The notes under the pieces were generated by a model, which was not told the DNA's origin, made no database searches, and worked only from the letters and a program-made list of their open reading frames with translations. A program made the translations under genes and the position numbers. This document shows positions 8,838 to 17,876 of a stretch of 64,000 nt of DNA, piece after piece. This stretch comes from Micromonospora antibiotica. GTDB lineage: Bacteria > Actinomycetota > Actinomycetes > Mycobacteriales > Micromonosporaceae. How positions within the stretch are numbered: position 1 is the first letter of the stretch; each line of letters begins with the position of its first letter. Location of the stretch: NCBI RefSeq assembly GCF_017599305.1, contig NZ_JAGFWR010000009.1, positions 167,221-231,220 of the forward strand, given 5' to 3'.

Positions 8838-10484
8838 TCACCTTCCCGCTTTTCCCTTGGTCGCACCCGCCCCCTTGCCCGCCGCCGGGCCGGGCCCCTT
8901 GGCGGGCTTCTCGGACTTCGGCTTGGGCTTCGCCGGGCCGGCCGCGCCGGACCCGCCCTTGCCGGACGTCTTCGCCGGTTTCTTCGCCGGTGGCTTCTTC
9001 ACCGTCGGCGGCTTCACCACGGGCGCGCTGCCGGCCACCCCGGATACCCGCACCCCGCAGCTCGAATCGCCGACGGCGAACTCCAACGGCAACGGGTTGC
9101 CGCCGGTGTACCGGCCGGTCAGGGCGAGCTTCTCCGACCCGCCCGGGGCCAGCGCGGCACGGCCGGCCGCCGCGGTGACCCGGACCAGACGCCCCTCCTG
9201 GCGCACCTGGGGGGTGGGCCCGGTGACGACCTGCTGGCCGGGGAAGGCGAAACTCACCGTCCAGTCCCGCAGTTCCCGGGGACCGGTGTTGGTCAGCGTG
9301 AGCTGGGCGGCGAAGTCCTTGCCGGAGTCGCTGCGCAGCGCGTACTCGACCTCGCAGGGGATGGTGTCGGGCAACCCCATCCGGGCCTCGGTGGGCGGTT
9401 CGACACCGCCGCTGGCCGGGCTGCGCGAGGTCACCCCCCAGATCGCCGCGGTGACGGCGACGAGGCTCGCGGCGGCCACCCCGGCCTCGATCCGGCGGCG
9501 GCGGGTGGCGGCTCGGCGGCTCCGGGTCCGACCCGAGAAGGGCAACGCGTCGGTGTCGGCCGACCAGGGCAGGATCGTGGTGCCGGCGTTGGCGAGCAAC
9601 GCCGGGTCGAGCCGCCCGGGGGCCGGGGACACCGGCACGGCCGCGACCATCCCGGCCGCCGAGGCGAGGGTACGCGCCACCTCCGAGGTCGCCGGCCGGT
9701 CCTCCGGGCGTTTGGCCAGGCAGCGGCCGACCAGCTCGACCACCTCGTCGGGGAGCCCGCGTACCGGGGGCATCGGCTCCGGGTCGTGGTACATGTGCGC
9801 CCGCAGCATCTGCGTGGTGGTGCTGGCCTGCCAGGGCAGCCTTCCGGTGAGCATCCGGTAGAGCAGCAGCCCGACGGCGTACACGTCGGTGGCCGGGGAG
9901 ACCTGGCCGTTGTCGAGGCGCTCCGGGGCGAGGTAGGCGGGGGTGCCGAGCAGGGTGCCGTCCGGCCCTTTCTCGCTCTCCCCGACCAGCGCCGAGATGC
10001 CGAAGTCGACCACCTTCACCCCGGTCGCGGTCAACATGACGTTGCCGGGGGTTACGTCCCGGTGCACCACCCCCCGGGCGTGCGCGGTGGCCAGTGCCGA
10101 GGTCACCTCGGCCCCGATGGTCACCGCCTCCCGCCAGGGCAGCTGCCCGTCGCGGCCGAGCCGCGCGGTGAGCGGACCGCCGTCCACCAGCTCCATCACC
10201 ACGTACGGCACGGTCAGCCCGACCTGCTCGGACTCGCCGTAGTCGTACACGTTGGTGATGTTGGGGTGGCAGAGCCGCGCGGCGGCCTGCGCCTCGATCC
10301 TGATCCGGTGCCGGAAGGCCCGGTCGGTGGCCAGCCGGGAGGCGAGCACCTTCACCGCGACCTGCCGGCCCAGCACCTGGTCGTAGCCGCGCCACACCAC
10401 GGACATGCCGCCCGCGCCGAGCTGCTCGATCAGCCGGTACCGCTCACCGAGGAGCTGGGCTGCGTTCCGGACTCCTGCACCCAT
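8838..10484 (-). CDS. membrane Ser/Thr protein kinase with outside CBM2-like domain
   Basis: The 548-aa protein has a Hanks-type kinase domain at ~15-285 (glycine loop QLGAGGMSVVW, Lys45 in VAVKVL, catalytic loop HRDVTPGN at 140-147, DFG at 159-161, GTPAYLAPE). A linker and an Arg-rich stretch precede one membrane helix (~335-352). The outer part, about 110 residues, resembles a family 2 carbohydrate-binding module (LTLTNTGPRELRDWTVSFAFPG, two cysteines about 100 residues apart) in place of PASTA repeats. The tail is Lys/Pro/Ala/Gly-rich. The conserved Lys of the HRDxKxxN loop is Thr144 here. It is probably a cell-surface polysaccharide or wall sensor, by inference. Confidence 0.9.
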   Translation of the reverse strand: MGAGVRNAAQLLGERYRLIEQLGAGGMSVVWRGYDQVLGRQVAVKVLASRLATDRAFRHRIRIEAQAAARLCHPNITNVYDYGESEQVGLTVPYVVMELVDGGPLTARLGRDGQLPWREAVTIGAEVTSALATAHARGVVHRDVTPGNVMLTATGVKVVDFGISALVGESEKGPDGTLLGTPAYLAPERLDNGQVSPATDVYAVGLLLYRMLTGRLPWQASTTTQMLRAHMYHDPEPMPPVRGLPDEVVELVGRCLAKRPEDRPATSEVARTLASAAGMVAAVPVSPAPGRLDPALLANAGTTILPWSADTDALPFSGRTRSRRAATRRRRIEAGVAAASLVAVTAAIWGVTSRSPASGGVEPPTEARMGLPDTIPCEVEYALRSDSGKDFAAQLTLTNTGPRELRDWTVSFAFPGQQVVTGPTPQVRQEGRLVRVTAAAGRAALAPGGSEKLALTGRYTGGNPLPLEFAVGDSSCGVRVSGVAGSAPVVKPPTVKKPPAKKPAKTSGKGGSGAAGPAKPKPKSEKPAKGPGPAAGKGAGATKGKAGR

Positions 10485-10555
10485 GGTCGACCGAGTTGCC
10501 CGGGACGGCCCGACCTACACCTCGATGGTCGTAATCGGTCAGGAAAGTCACCCGA

Positions 10556-12109
10556 TCAGGCGGTCGCGAGCAGTTGGTCCACCGGGGCGTAGTCGTCGGT
10601 CAACACCAGTGCCCCGTCGACGAACCGGGTCACCTCGCTGCCGGCGACCATGTCGGGGATCTTCGCCACGGTGCCCAGCCGGGTCCGCAGCGCGTCCAGC
10701 GGCAGCGGCGCGTCCGAGGCGACGATGAGGAAGTTGCTGCCCTGCCGCCCGGCGATCGCCTCGGGCGGCGCGACCAACGCCACATGCTCGAACTCGGCGG
10801 CCACCGTGGCCAGCTCCGAGCGGATGAACCGACCCGGCGGGTAGTCGATGACGTTCTGCACGTAGATCCCGCCGGGGCGCAGCACCCGGTCGACCTCCGC
10901 CGCCATCTCCCGGGTGGCCAGGTGCCACGGCACCACCAGGTGCCCGAAGGCGTCCCCGACGACCAGGTCCCGGCTGTCCGCCGGCTCCCCGGCGACCAGC
11001 ATCCGGGCGTCGCCCACCTCCGCCCGCAGCCCCGGCCCGGTGCGGACGCCCAGCTCGCGCCGGTCCAGCTCGACCAGTTCGCCGTCGATCTCGAAGACCA
11101 CGTTGTCGGTGCCCGGCCGGGTCGCGCTCAGGTAGCGGGGCATGGTGAACCCGCCCCCGCCCAGGTGCAGCGCGTCCAGCCGCTGCCCCTTCGGGGCGGC
11201 CACGTCGGCGACCGCGCCGATCCACTGGGTGTACTCGTACTCCAGGTGGGTCGGGTCGTCCAGGTCGACGTACGAGTGCTGGGCCGAGTTGAGATAGAGG
11301 GTGCGCCCACCGTCGCGGGCCGGATCACGCTCCACCCGGGCGCAGTGGTACGCGGTCTCCACGTCGCACGGGTTCGGCGCGACCGCGCTCAGCCCCGCCG
11401 CGACCAACCCGAGCACCGCCAGGGTGGCCTTCAGCCGGGCCGGACCGGGTAGCCCCGCCGCCTCCTGCCGGCGCAGGTAGACCCCGAGCGTCAGCCCGAC
11501 CACCCCGAGCGCCGCCGCCAGCCCGATCAGGATGACGGTGCTGGGCAGCGCCGCCACCAGCACGAACCCGGTGACCAGGGTGGCGGTGATGCCGCCGAGG
11601 GTGCCGATGCCGGACAGCCGCCCGACGACCTGCCCGGTGCGCCGCAGGTCGGCCAGTTGCAGCTTCACCACCAGCGGGGTGACCGCCGACAGCAGCGCCG
11701 CCGGCACGAACACGGCCAACGCGGTGAGCAGCAGGATGCCGCTGACCGCACCGCCGCGCAGCAGTTCACCGGCGTACCGGACCACCGGCAGGGTGACGGC
11801 GGCGGCGATGCCGGCCAGGATCAGCGCCGGGGCGAGCAGCCCGCGCGGGTCCCGCCGGTCGGCCAGCCAACCACCAGTCCACGCCCCGTACGCGATGGCG
11901 GCCAACGCGATGCCGATCACCGAGCTGGTCACCTGGAGGGTCACCCCGACGTACGGGCCGACGAGGCGCAACGAGACCGTCTCCAACACCAGCACCGCGC
12001 CACTTGCGAAGAAGACCAGGAACGCGGCGAGCCCGTTGGGCAGGGCGCGGGAGGGAACCGGCGCGGGAGGCGTCGGAGCGGTCACGACGTCGGACGATGA
12101 GCTGCTCAC
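10556..12109 (-). CDS. membrane-fused spermidine-synthase-like protein
   Basis: This 517-residue protein has an N-terminal half with seven to eight hydrophobic helices (from ~16 to ~210) resembling the MFS-like module of fused MFS/spermidine synthases. The C-terminal half is a Rossmann-type aminopropyltransferase/methyltransferase fold: LDALHLGGGGFTMPRYL is the nucleotide loop, VFEIDGELVELD the acidic strand end, and VVGDAFGHLVVPWHLATREM the later core. Classical synthases make spermidine from putrescine and decarboxylated SAM. For these membrane fusions the substrate is generally unknown. It starts at GTG, 71 bp behind the kinase gene start and in the same direction. Confidence 0.85.
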   Translation of the reverse strand: MSSSSSDVVTAPTPPAPVPSRALPNGLAAFLVFFASGAVLVLETVSLRLVGPYVGVTLQVTSSVIGIALAAIAYGAWTGGWLADRRDPRGLLAPALILAGIAAAVTLPVVRYAGELLRGGAVSGILLLTALAVFVPAALLSAVTPLVVKLQLADLRRTGQVVGRLSGIGTLGGITATLVTGFVLVAALPSTVILIGLAAALGVVGLTLGVYLRRQEAAGLPGPARLKATLAVLGLVAAGLSAVAPNPCDVETAYHCARVERDPARDGGRTLYLNSAQHSYVDLDDPTHLEYEYTQWIGAVADVAAPKGQRLDALHLGGGGFTMPRYLSATRPGTDNVVFEIDGELVELDRRELGVRTGPGLRAEVGDARMLVAGEPADSRDLVVGDAFGHLVVPWHLATREMAAEVDRVLRPGGIYVQNVIDYPPGRFIRSELATVAAEFEHVALVAPPEAIAGRQGSNFLIVASDAPLPLDALRTRLGTVAKIPDMVAGSEVTRFVDGALVLTDDYAPVDQLLATA

Positions 12110-12145
12110 CGTCGCGATGCTACGTCCCGTTCCTGGGCCCCACGG

Positions 12146-13159
12146 TCAGTACATCGAAAGATGAACATGGTTTGTGTGGTCGGCGGCCGGGCTGCCCGAC
12201 CCGCTGTACGCCCGCCAACCCGTGTTCGGCATCCAGATCTGCCGGTACCAGATCACGTAGAGCACGCCGAGCCGGTTGGCGTTGTTCTTGAAGTAGTTGG
12301 CCAGGCTGTCGCCGTACGCCTTGTCCCCGCCGGTGGCCGTCTCGTCCTTGAAGCCACTGGTGGCGGCCGAGAAGTCGCAGGCCCGACCCTTCGGGTGCTC
12401 GCCGCCCCCGCCGCTGCGGTGGCAGGACACGAACCGCTTGTAGCCGGCGGCCTTGGCCTGCTGCATGGCGTGCAGGGTGCGCGGGGTGATGCAGCCGGAC
12501 GTGGTCGGGTCGTTCACCGAACACGACTCGCCCGGCCACGACCCGTCGGAGTTGCGCGGGGCCGGCGCGGCCGAACTCGACCCGCCGCTGAAGCCGGCGC
12601 TGCTGCCCGAGCTGACGGTGGCCAGGGCGCGCTCGGCGTCCCGCTTCTTCTTCGCCAGCGTGGCGAGCTGCTTCTGCTGCTCGCGGACCTCGGCGTTGAT
12701 GGCGAGGGTGGCCTCGGCGGCGGTCTGCCGCGCCTCGGCGAGGGCACGGAGCTGCTTGCCGTCCCGCTGGGCCATCATGTCCAGGTCGGCGGCGCGCTTG
12801 AGGAACGCCTCCGGGTTTGCCGTGTTGAGCAGCATCGACGTCGGCGTCAACCGGCCCACCCGGTAGGACTGCGCGGCCACCTCGCCCACCTGGACGGTCA
12901 GCTCACCCAACCGGCCCTCGACCACCTTCAACTCGGCGGCCAGCGCGGTCTGCCGCCGCTTGGAGCTGTCCAGCTTGGCCTTGGCCTCGATGTGCCCCTT
13001 CGCCGCCGCCGTCAGCGCATCCTTGAGCTGCTTGGTGCCACCCTCACCGGGCTCCGCCGAGGCGGGCACCGCGCCGACACCGAGCAGCAGCGCCAGCGCG
13101 GCGAGCAGCACGGTCAACGGCCGACGCACGCGTGGCCGGGTCAGGCTGGTCCTGGGCAC
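12146..13159 (-). CDS. secreted coiled-coil protein with M15-like peptidoglycan peptidase domain
   Basis: This 337-residue protein has a signal peptide (cleavage near PASAEPGEG), a long Lys/Glu/Ala-rich coiled coil (~45-185) of the kind found in NlpC/P60 and FtsX-linked hydrolases, a Ser/Gly linker, and a ~135-residue C-terminal domain. This last domain has FVSCHRSGGGGEHPKGRACDFS and a closing HTNHVHLSMY. The spaced His/Asp and final HVH are the zinc ligands expected of the M15/VanY-like superfamily, which cleaves peptide stems. It likely acts on wall peptidoglycan. The GTG start has GGGAAGGA upstream. A structured leader may precede it (13160-13300). Confidence 0.82.
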   Translation of the reverse strand: MPRTSLTRPRVRRPLTVLLAALALLLGVGAVPASAEPGEGGTKQLKDALTAAAKGHIEAKAKLDSSKRRQTALAAELKVVEGRLGELTVQVGEVAAQSYRVGRLTPTSMLLNTANPEAFLKRAADLDMMAQRDGKQLRALAEARQTAAEATLAINAEVREQQKQLATLAKKKRDAERALATVSSGSSAGFSGGSSSAAPAPRNSDGSWPGESCSVNDPTTSGCITPRTLHAMQQAKAAGYKRFVSCHRSGGGGEHPKGRACDFSAATSGFKDETATGGDKAYGDSLANYFKNNANRLGVLYVIWYRQIWMPNTGWRAYSGSGSPAADHTNHVHLSMY

Positions 13160-13512
13160 GGAGGTTGTCCTTCCCTCTGCCGCCGACGCCCGCCACAGGG
13201 CCGGTACGGCGGCGGTCCCGCCGGCCCCGGTTGGCGGCCTGGGGGCGGAGACCGCCGGTCACACTACCGCAATCACGCCCGGTGACCAGGCCCGTGACGA
13301 CACCGGACAGCAACGCTCGACACGGCGTGTCGAGCCGGTCGCCGAGAGTCCATCTCATCGATCCCTCAGCCACCCCCGGGGCGGCCCACCGCCCGGCTCG
13401 ACCGACCCCGCCACCCGGGCCGGGCGGCCCGTCCGTCCCACGCCCGGCGACCCGCCACACCGGCCGGGCGGCCCCACCGCCCGGCACCCACGAACGTGCA
13501 GGCGGTGGGCGG
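13160..13512. other. 353-bp gene-free region; possible structured leader of the peptidase gene
   Basis: There is no gene here. Read on the minus strand, bases 13250-13160 can form consecutive GC-rich stems: GGCGG/CCGCC within 13240-13256, GCCGCC with GGCGG near 13225-13240, and GCCGCCG with CGGCGGC bracketing ~13168-13212. The AAGGA ribosome site follows. A TAGTGT hexamer near 13262 could be a -10 element. The rest (13300-13512) shows nothing I can name. Confidence 0.4.
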
Positions 13513-14319
13513 TCAGTCGCCGAGCAGGGCGGCGCGGACCTCGTGCCAGGTCTGCTCGTCGGAGGCGACCAGCAGCCCATGCCCGTCGTCGGCCGGGTGG
13601 TAGTCGGTGCCGTCGAAGCGGCGGGCCACCCCACCCGCCTCGCGCACCAGCAGCGCACCGGGGAGATGGTCCCAAGGCAGGGTCCGCCAGAACAGGACGA
13701 ACTGCTGGTCACCGGTGAGCAGGTCGAGGTACTCCCGGCCGGCGCAGTGCTGACCGGGCAGCAGCTCCCCGATCCGGCCCTCGCCCGCCGCCACCCGGTC
13801 CCGGGTGGCCCGGGGCAGGTACTGGACCATCGCGGTGCCCCGCAGCCGCTCCGGCGGCACGACCGGGGTCTTGCGTACCGGCCGGCCGTCCAACCGGGTC
13901 CCGGCCCCGGCCCGGGCCACGGCCATCGTCTCCGCCAGCGGGTCGAACACCCACGAGGCGACCGGCTCACCGTCGGTGAGCAGGGCCACCATCAGCGCGA
14001 ACGGTCGGCGGCCGGCGGCGAAGTTGCCCGTACCGTCGACCGGGTCGACCACCCACACGTCGCCGCCGCCGCGCAGGTGCCGCAGCAACGACCCGTCCGC
14101 GGCCACCGCCTCCTCGCCGACGACCAGCGACCCCGGCAGCAGCCGGCGCAACTCCGCCGAGATCCGCTCCTCGGCCCGCTGGTCGGCGACGGTGACCAGG
14201 TCACCCGGTGCCTTCTCGATGACGTCGGCGTCGTCCAGCTTGCGGAACAGCGGCAACACCACGTCCGCCGCGGTCTCCCGCAGCAGCGTGCCGACGTCGG
14301 CGAGCAGTTGGTCAGCCAC
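13513..14319 (-). CDS. inositol-monophosphatase-family phosphatase
   Basis: The 268-residue protein carries the metal-binding motifs of the IMPase family: VVGEEAVA (motif I Glu), WVVDPVDGTGNFAAG (motif II) and a C-terminal LLVREAGGVARRFDG block with GALLV. Members dephosphorylate inositol-1-phosphate, histidinol phosphate or related sugar phosphates with Mg2+. The substrate cannot be read from sequence. It starts at GTG, overlapping the receiver gene by eight bases. It is the last of four overlapping genes that are otherwise all signalling proteins, so a role linked to that pathway is possible but unproven. Confidence 0.88.
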   Translation of the reverse strand: MADQLLADVGTLLRETAADVVLPLFRKLDDADVIEKAPGDLVTVADQRAEERISAELRRLLPGSLVVGEEAVAADGSLLRHLRGGGDVWVVDPVDGTGNFAAGRRPFALMVALLTDGEPVASWVFDPLAETMAVARAGAGTRLDGRPVRKTPVVPPERLRGTAMVQYLPRATRDRVAAGEGRIGELLPGQHCAGREYLDLLTGDQQFVLFWRTLPWDHLPGALLVREAGGVARRFDGTDYHPADDGHGLLVASDEQTWHEVRAALLGD

Positions 14320-14764
14320 GAGGCGGCAGCTTCACCACGCTGACGAAGAACTCGTCGATCTGACGGACCACCGAGATGAAACGCTCGAAGTCCACCGGCT
14401 TGGTCACGTAGGCGTTGGCGTGCAACTGGTAGCTGCGCAGGATGTCCTCGTCGGCCTGGGAGGTGGTGAGCACCACCACCGGGATGCGGCGCAGTTGCTC
14501 GTCGTTCTTGATCTCCTCCAGCACCTCCCGGCCGTCGCGGCGCGGCAGGTTCAGGTCGAGCAGGATCAGGTCCGGGGTCACCGCGTCCGCGTACCGGCCC
14601 TCGCGCCGCAGGTAGGCCAGCGCCTCGGCGCCGTCGGAGACGACGGTCAGCCGGTTGCGGAGCTTGTGCTCCTCGAATGCCTCCTGGGTCATCAGCACGT
14701 CACCCGGATCGTCCTCGACCAGCAGGACCTCGATCGGGCTCTTGCCGTCCGCCGGCGCGGTCAT
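14312..14764 (-). CDS. single-domain response regulator
   Basis: This 150-residue stand-alone receiver has acidic pocket EDD (17-19), phospho-acceptor Asp70 in LILLDLNLP, Thr100-Thr101 and Lys122 in VTKPVDF. No output domain is present. Its sequence type (IEVLLVEDDPGDVLMTQEAF) is typical of receivers that pair with phytochrome-like kinases such as Cph1/Rcp1. The ATG overlaps the kinase stop as ATGA, so the two are almost certainly translated together and this is the likely phosphorylation target of the kinase. Confidence 0.93.
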   Translation of the reverse strand: MTAPADGKSPIEVLLVEDDPGDVLMTQEAFEEHKLRNRLTVVSDGAEALAYLRREGRYADAVTPDLILLDLNLPRRDGREVLEEIKNDEQLRRIPVVVLTTSQADEDILRSYQLHANAYVTKPVDFERFISVVRQIDEFFVSVVKLPPRG

Positions 14765-16635
14765 CCCACCCCCTCCTTCGTACCACCCGTGGTGCCGTGC
14801 CCCGGCGGCCCGCCGGGTGGGTCCTCGTCCTGCGTGCCGCCCGACTGTCGGCCGACCGGGATCGGCCGGTCCGCCGGCCCGGTGTCCCCGGCCGGGCGGG
14901 ACGCGGCGTCGTCGTCGGACGTCGTCGCCGTGCCGTCCCCGTCGGGCGCTGCCGGGGCGTCCCCGTCGGAGCCTGCCGGGGCGTCTCCCTCGGGCGTCAC
15001 CGTGGCGTCCCCGTCGGGCCCTGCCGGGGCGTCCGCACCGGTTGCCGCCGCCGGGCCCGCCTCGGCGGCGGCCTTCGCCGCCTCGACGTCCTCCGGCCGG
15101 GCCGGGAGGGTGAACCGGATCGCGGTCCCCTCGGCCCGGTCGGTGTCCACCCAGACCCGACCGCCGTGATATTCGACGATCTTCTTGACGATGGCCAGGC
15201 CGATGCCGGTGCCCGGGTAGGCGTCCTTGGCGTGCAGCCGCTGGAAGATCACGAAAATCTTGTCGGCGAACTCGGGCTCGATGCCGATGCCGTTGTCCTC
15301 GCAGGTGATCTCCCACTCGGCGTCGACCAACCGGGCCGAGACCCGCACCTTCGGCGTGACGTCCGGGCGGCGGAACTTCACCGAGTTGCTGACCAGGTTG
15401 ACCAGCAGGTTGGTGAGCAGCGGCTCCTCGCCCCGGATCACCGGCAGCTCGCCCCAGGTCAGCTCGGCGTCGGCGTACTGCCTGCCCGGCTCGGTCTGGC
15501 TGGCCACGTCGCCCATCACCCGGTTGAGGTCGACGTCGACGAAACCGGTGGTGAGCCGGCCGATCCGGGAGAACGCCAACAGGTCGTTGATCAGACGCTG
15601 CATCCGCTGCGCGCCGTCGACGGCGAACGCGATGTACTGGTCGGCCCGCTCGTCGAGCTGACCGGCGTACCGTCGCTGGAGCAGCTGGCAGAAGCTGGCC
15701 ACCTTGCGCAACGGCTCCTGCAGGTCGTGCGAGGCGACGTAGGCGAACTGCTCCAGGTCACGGTTGGAGCGGGTCAGCTCCTCGGCCTGCTTCTGCAACT
15801 GGCTGTTGACCCACTCGATGTTCTCCCGGGCGGCCCGCACCTCCGCCAGGTCCTTCGCGATCTTCTGCCGCATCACGTCCACGTCGTCGGCGAGCCGACG
15901 GAACTCCGGCGGCCCCGTCCCGGCGATGTGGTGCTGGTAGTCACCGGCGGCGACCTCCCGCACCTGCTGGGCCAGGCCGGTCAGCGGCCGGATCACCATC
16001 CGCTCCAGGGAGAGCAGCATCAGGGTGCCGGCGAGCACCACCACCACCGCCGCGACGATCAGCAGCATCACCAGCATGTTGCCGGTCCGCTCGATGTCCC
16101 GGGCGCCCTTCTCCCGCTCGGCCAGGATCGCCGCCTGGAGGTCACCCACCGACGCCCGGATCTGGTCGAACTCCTGCCGGGCCTGGGCGGTGATCAACGC
16201 CTGGCCGGCGGCCGTGCCGCTGCTCCCGGTGGTCGCGATCACCGGCTCGGCCACCGTCCGCCGCCAGTCCGCCGCCTGCTGCTGCGCGGTGCGCAGCGCA
16301 CCGGCGACCGCCGGATAGTCACGGCTCAGGTCGGCGATCGTGGCGGCCACGTCGCGCTCCTGCCGCACCCCCTGCTCGTACGGGGCCAGGTCGGCACGGT
16401 TGCCGCTGACCGCGTACCCCCGGATGCCGGTCTCCTGGTCGAGCAGCGCGTTGAGCATCTCCTGCCCCTGCACCCGCAGCGGGCCGGTGCGGGTGAGCAG
16501 CGCGTCGGTGTAGGCGCGGTTCTTCGCCGCCACCACCGCCTCGGCCACGGCCAACCCGACCAGCAGCACGCCGACCACGGCCAGCAACGCCAGCACCCGA
16601 CGACGCAGGGTCCACCCCCGGCGGTACGTGTTCAC
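14761..16635 (-). CDS. CHASE3-HAMP sensor histidine kinase
   Basis: The 624-residue kinase has two membrane helices (~12-35 and ~186-210) enclosing a CHASE3 sensor (LLDQETGIRGYAVSGNRADL), then HAMP (~211-265), a short coiled coil, and HisKA with phospho-acceptor His303 in ASHDLQEPLRK. The ATPase domain shows an N box LVNLVSNSVKF, DNGIGIE and GTGIGLAIVKKIVEYHGG. The last ~110 residues are a disordered acidic tail built of DGDAPAG/DGDAT-type repeats. The GTG start overlaps the upstream phosphatase stop (GTGA). The kinase is of the Cph1-like class that usually partners a single-domain receiver, encoded next. Confidence 0.93.
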   Translation of the reverse strand: MNTYRRGWTLRRRVLALLAVVGVLLVGLAVAEAVVAAKNRAYTDALLTRTGPLRVQGQEMLNALLDQETGIRGYAVSGNRADLAPYEQGVRQERDVAATIADLSRDYPAVAGALRTAQQQAADWRRTVAEPVIATTGSSGTAAGQALITAQARQEFDQIRASVGDLQAAILAEREKGARDIERTGNMLVMLLIVAAVVVVLAGTLMLLSLERMVIRPLTGLAQQVREVAAGDYQHHIAGTGPPEFRRLADDVDVMRQKIAKDLAEVRAARENIEWVNSQLQKQAEELTRSNRDLEQFAYVASHDLQEPLRKVASFCQLLQRRYAGQLDERADQYIAFAVDGAQRMQRLINDLLAFSRIGRLTTGFVDVDLNRVMGDVASQTEPGRQYADAELTWGELPVIRGEEPLLTNLLVNLVSNSVKFRRPDVTPKVRVSARLVDAEWEITCEDNGIGIEPEFADKIFVIFQRLHAKDAYPGTGIGLAIVKKIVEYHGGRVWVDTDRAEGTAIRFTLPARPEDVEAAKAAAEAGPAAATGADAPAGPDGDATVTPEGDAPAGSDGDAPAAPDGDGTATTSDDDAASRPAGDTGPADRPIPVGRQSGGTQDEDPPGGPPGHGTTGGTKEGVG

Positions 16636-17876
16636 CGGCCACCGCCCCGGCTGACCAGCAGCATGGCGACGTCGTCGGCGAGCGGCCCCCCGTTGATCTG
16701 CTCGGCCCGACCGACCAGCCAGGCGGGCAGCTCGGACAGCGGCACGGCGTGGTTGGCGCGCTCCTGGAGCAGGCCGGTCAGCCCGTCGACGTCCAACCGG
16801 TCGTCGCCGTCACCCACCCGCCCCTCGATGAGGCCGTCGGTGTACATCAGCAGGGACCAGTCATCGGTGTCGAACTCCAGGTCGAACGCGACGGGACGGC
16901 GGGGTCGTACGCCGAGCAGCAGGCCCCCACGGGCCGGGACGGGCGCGACCTTGCCGCCGGACAGCAGCAGTGGCGGCGGGTGACCGGCCAGCCGGACGGT
17001 GGCCCGGTTGGCGGCCAGGTCGAGCCGGACGGTGGCGACGGTGGCGAAGATCTCCTGGAGCCGGCGCTCGCTCATCAGCACCTGTTCCAGGGCGGGCAGC
17101 ACCTCGTCGTCGGGCACCCGGGCCAGGATCAACGCCCGCCAGGCGACCCGCAGCTCGACGCCGAGCGCGGCCTCGTCCACCCCGTGCCCGCAGACGTCGC
17201 CGACGATCAGGTCGACCCGGTCCGGCTGGGTCTGCACCACGTCGAAGAAGTCCCCGCCGATCAGCGCCGCGTGCCGGCCCGGCCGGTAGAAGGTGTGCAC
17301 CGCCACCTCGTCGGTGGTCATCAGCGGCTGGGGCAGCAGGCCCCGTTCCAGGCGGGCCGACTCGGCCTGGCGCAGCTCGACCTCGCGCAGCCGGCGGGCG
17401 TTCTCGTCGGCCCGTTTGCGTTCCACCGCGTAGCGCAGGGCGCGGGTCAGTAGCACCCCGTCGACCTGCCCCTTGACCAGGTAGTCCTGGGCGCCCTCGG
17501 CGACCGCGACGATGCCGAGGTGCTCGTCGGAGCGGCCGGTCAGCACGCAGACCGCCGCGCCGCTGGACATCTCCAGCACCCGGCGCAGCCCGTCGAGGCC
17601 CTGCGCGTCGGGCAGCCCGAGGTCGAGCAGCACGCAGTCGACGCCGGCGATGCGCCGCCGGGCCTCGCTGAGGCTGGTGGCGACCAGCAGGTCGATCATC
17701 GAGTTGGTCTCGGCGAGCAGCTCGCCGACCAGGAAGGCGTCGCCCTCGTCGTCCTCGACCAGCAGCACCCGCAGCCGTTCACCCGGCGGCAGGTTGGGGT
17801 GCGGCCCCAGCCCGCCGTGCGGGTACGGCGCGACGGAGGGCCCGGCCGAGCCAGGCCCCCGGTGCGACCGGGTCAC
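16632..17876 (-). CDS. receiver-PP2C (SpoIIE/RsbU-type) phosphatase
   Basis: An N-terminal receiver (LRVLLVEDDEGD, phospho-acceptor Asp in CVLLDLGLPD, LVKGQ) is joined by a coiled linker (RRLREVELRQAESARLERGL) to a SpoIIE-type PP2C phosphatase with IGGDFFDV, VGDVCGHGVDEA, MYTDGLIEG and LADDVAMLL. Such proteins dephosphorylate anti-anti-sigma factors in partner-switching pathways. The partner is not in view. The start is uncertain. I give the GTG at 17876 (414 aa), but GGAAGGAG lies six bases before an ATC codon at 17906, and the frame stays open to a GTG at 17960. It is first in a four-gene operon. Confidence 0.9.
   Translation of the reverse strand: MTRSHRGPGSAGPSVAPYPHGGLGPHPNLPPGERLRVLLVEDDEGDAFLVGELLAETNSMIDLLVATSLSEARRRIAGVDCVLLDLGLPDAQGLDGLRRVLEMSSGAAVCVLTGRSDEHLGIVAVAEGAQDYLVKGQVDGVLLTRALRYAVERKRADENARRLREVELRQAESARLERGLLPQPLMTTDEVAVHTFYRPGRHAALIGGDFFDVVQTQPDRVDLIVGDVCGHGVDEAALGVELRVAWRALILARVPDDEVLPALEQVLMSERRLQEIFATVATVRLDLAANRATVRLAGHPPPLLLSGGKVAPVPARGGLLLGVRPRRPVAFDLEFDTDDWSLLMYTDGLIEGRVGDGDDRLDVDGLTGLLQERANHAVPLSELPAWLVGRAEQINGGPLADDVAMLLVSRGGGR

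Noticed and set aside
13160..13350. c-di-AMP (ydaO) riboswitch upstream of the peptidase gene
   Set aside because: The conserved ydaO core segments were not found; only generic GC stems are visible.
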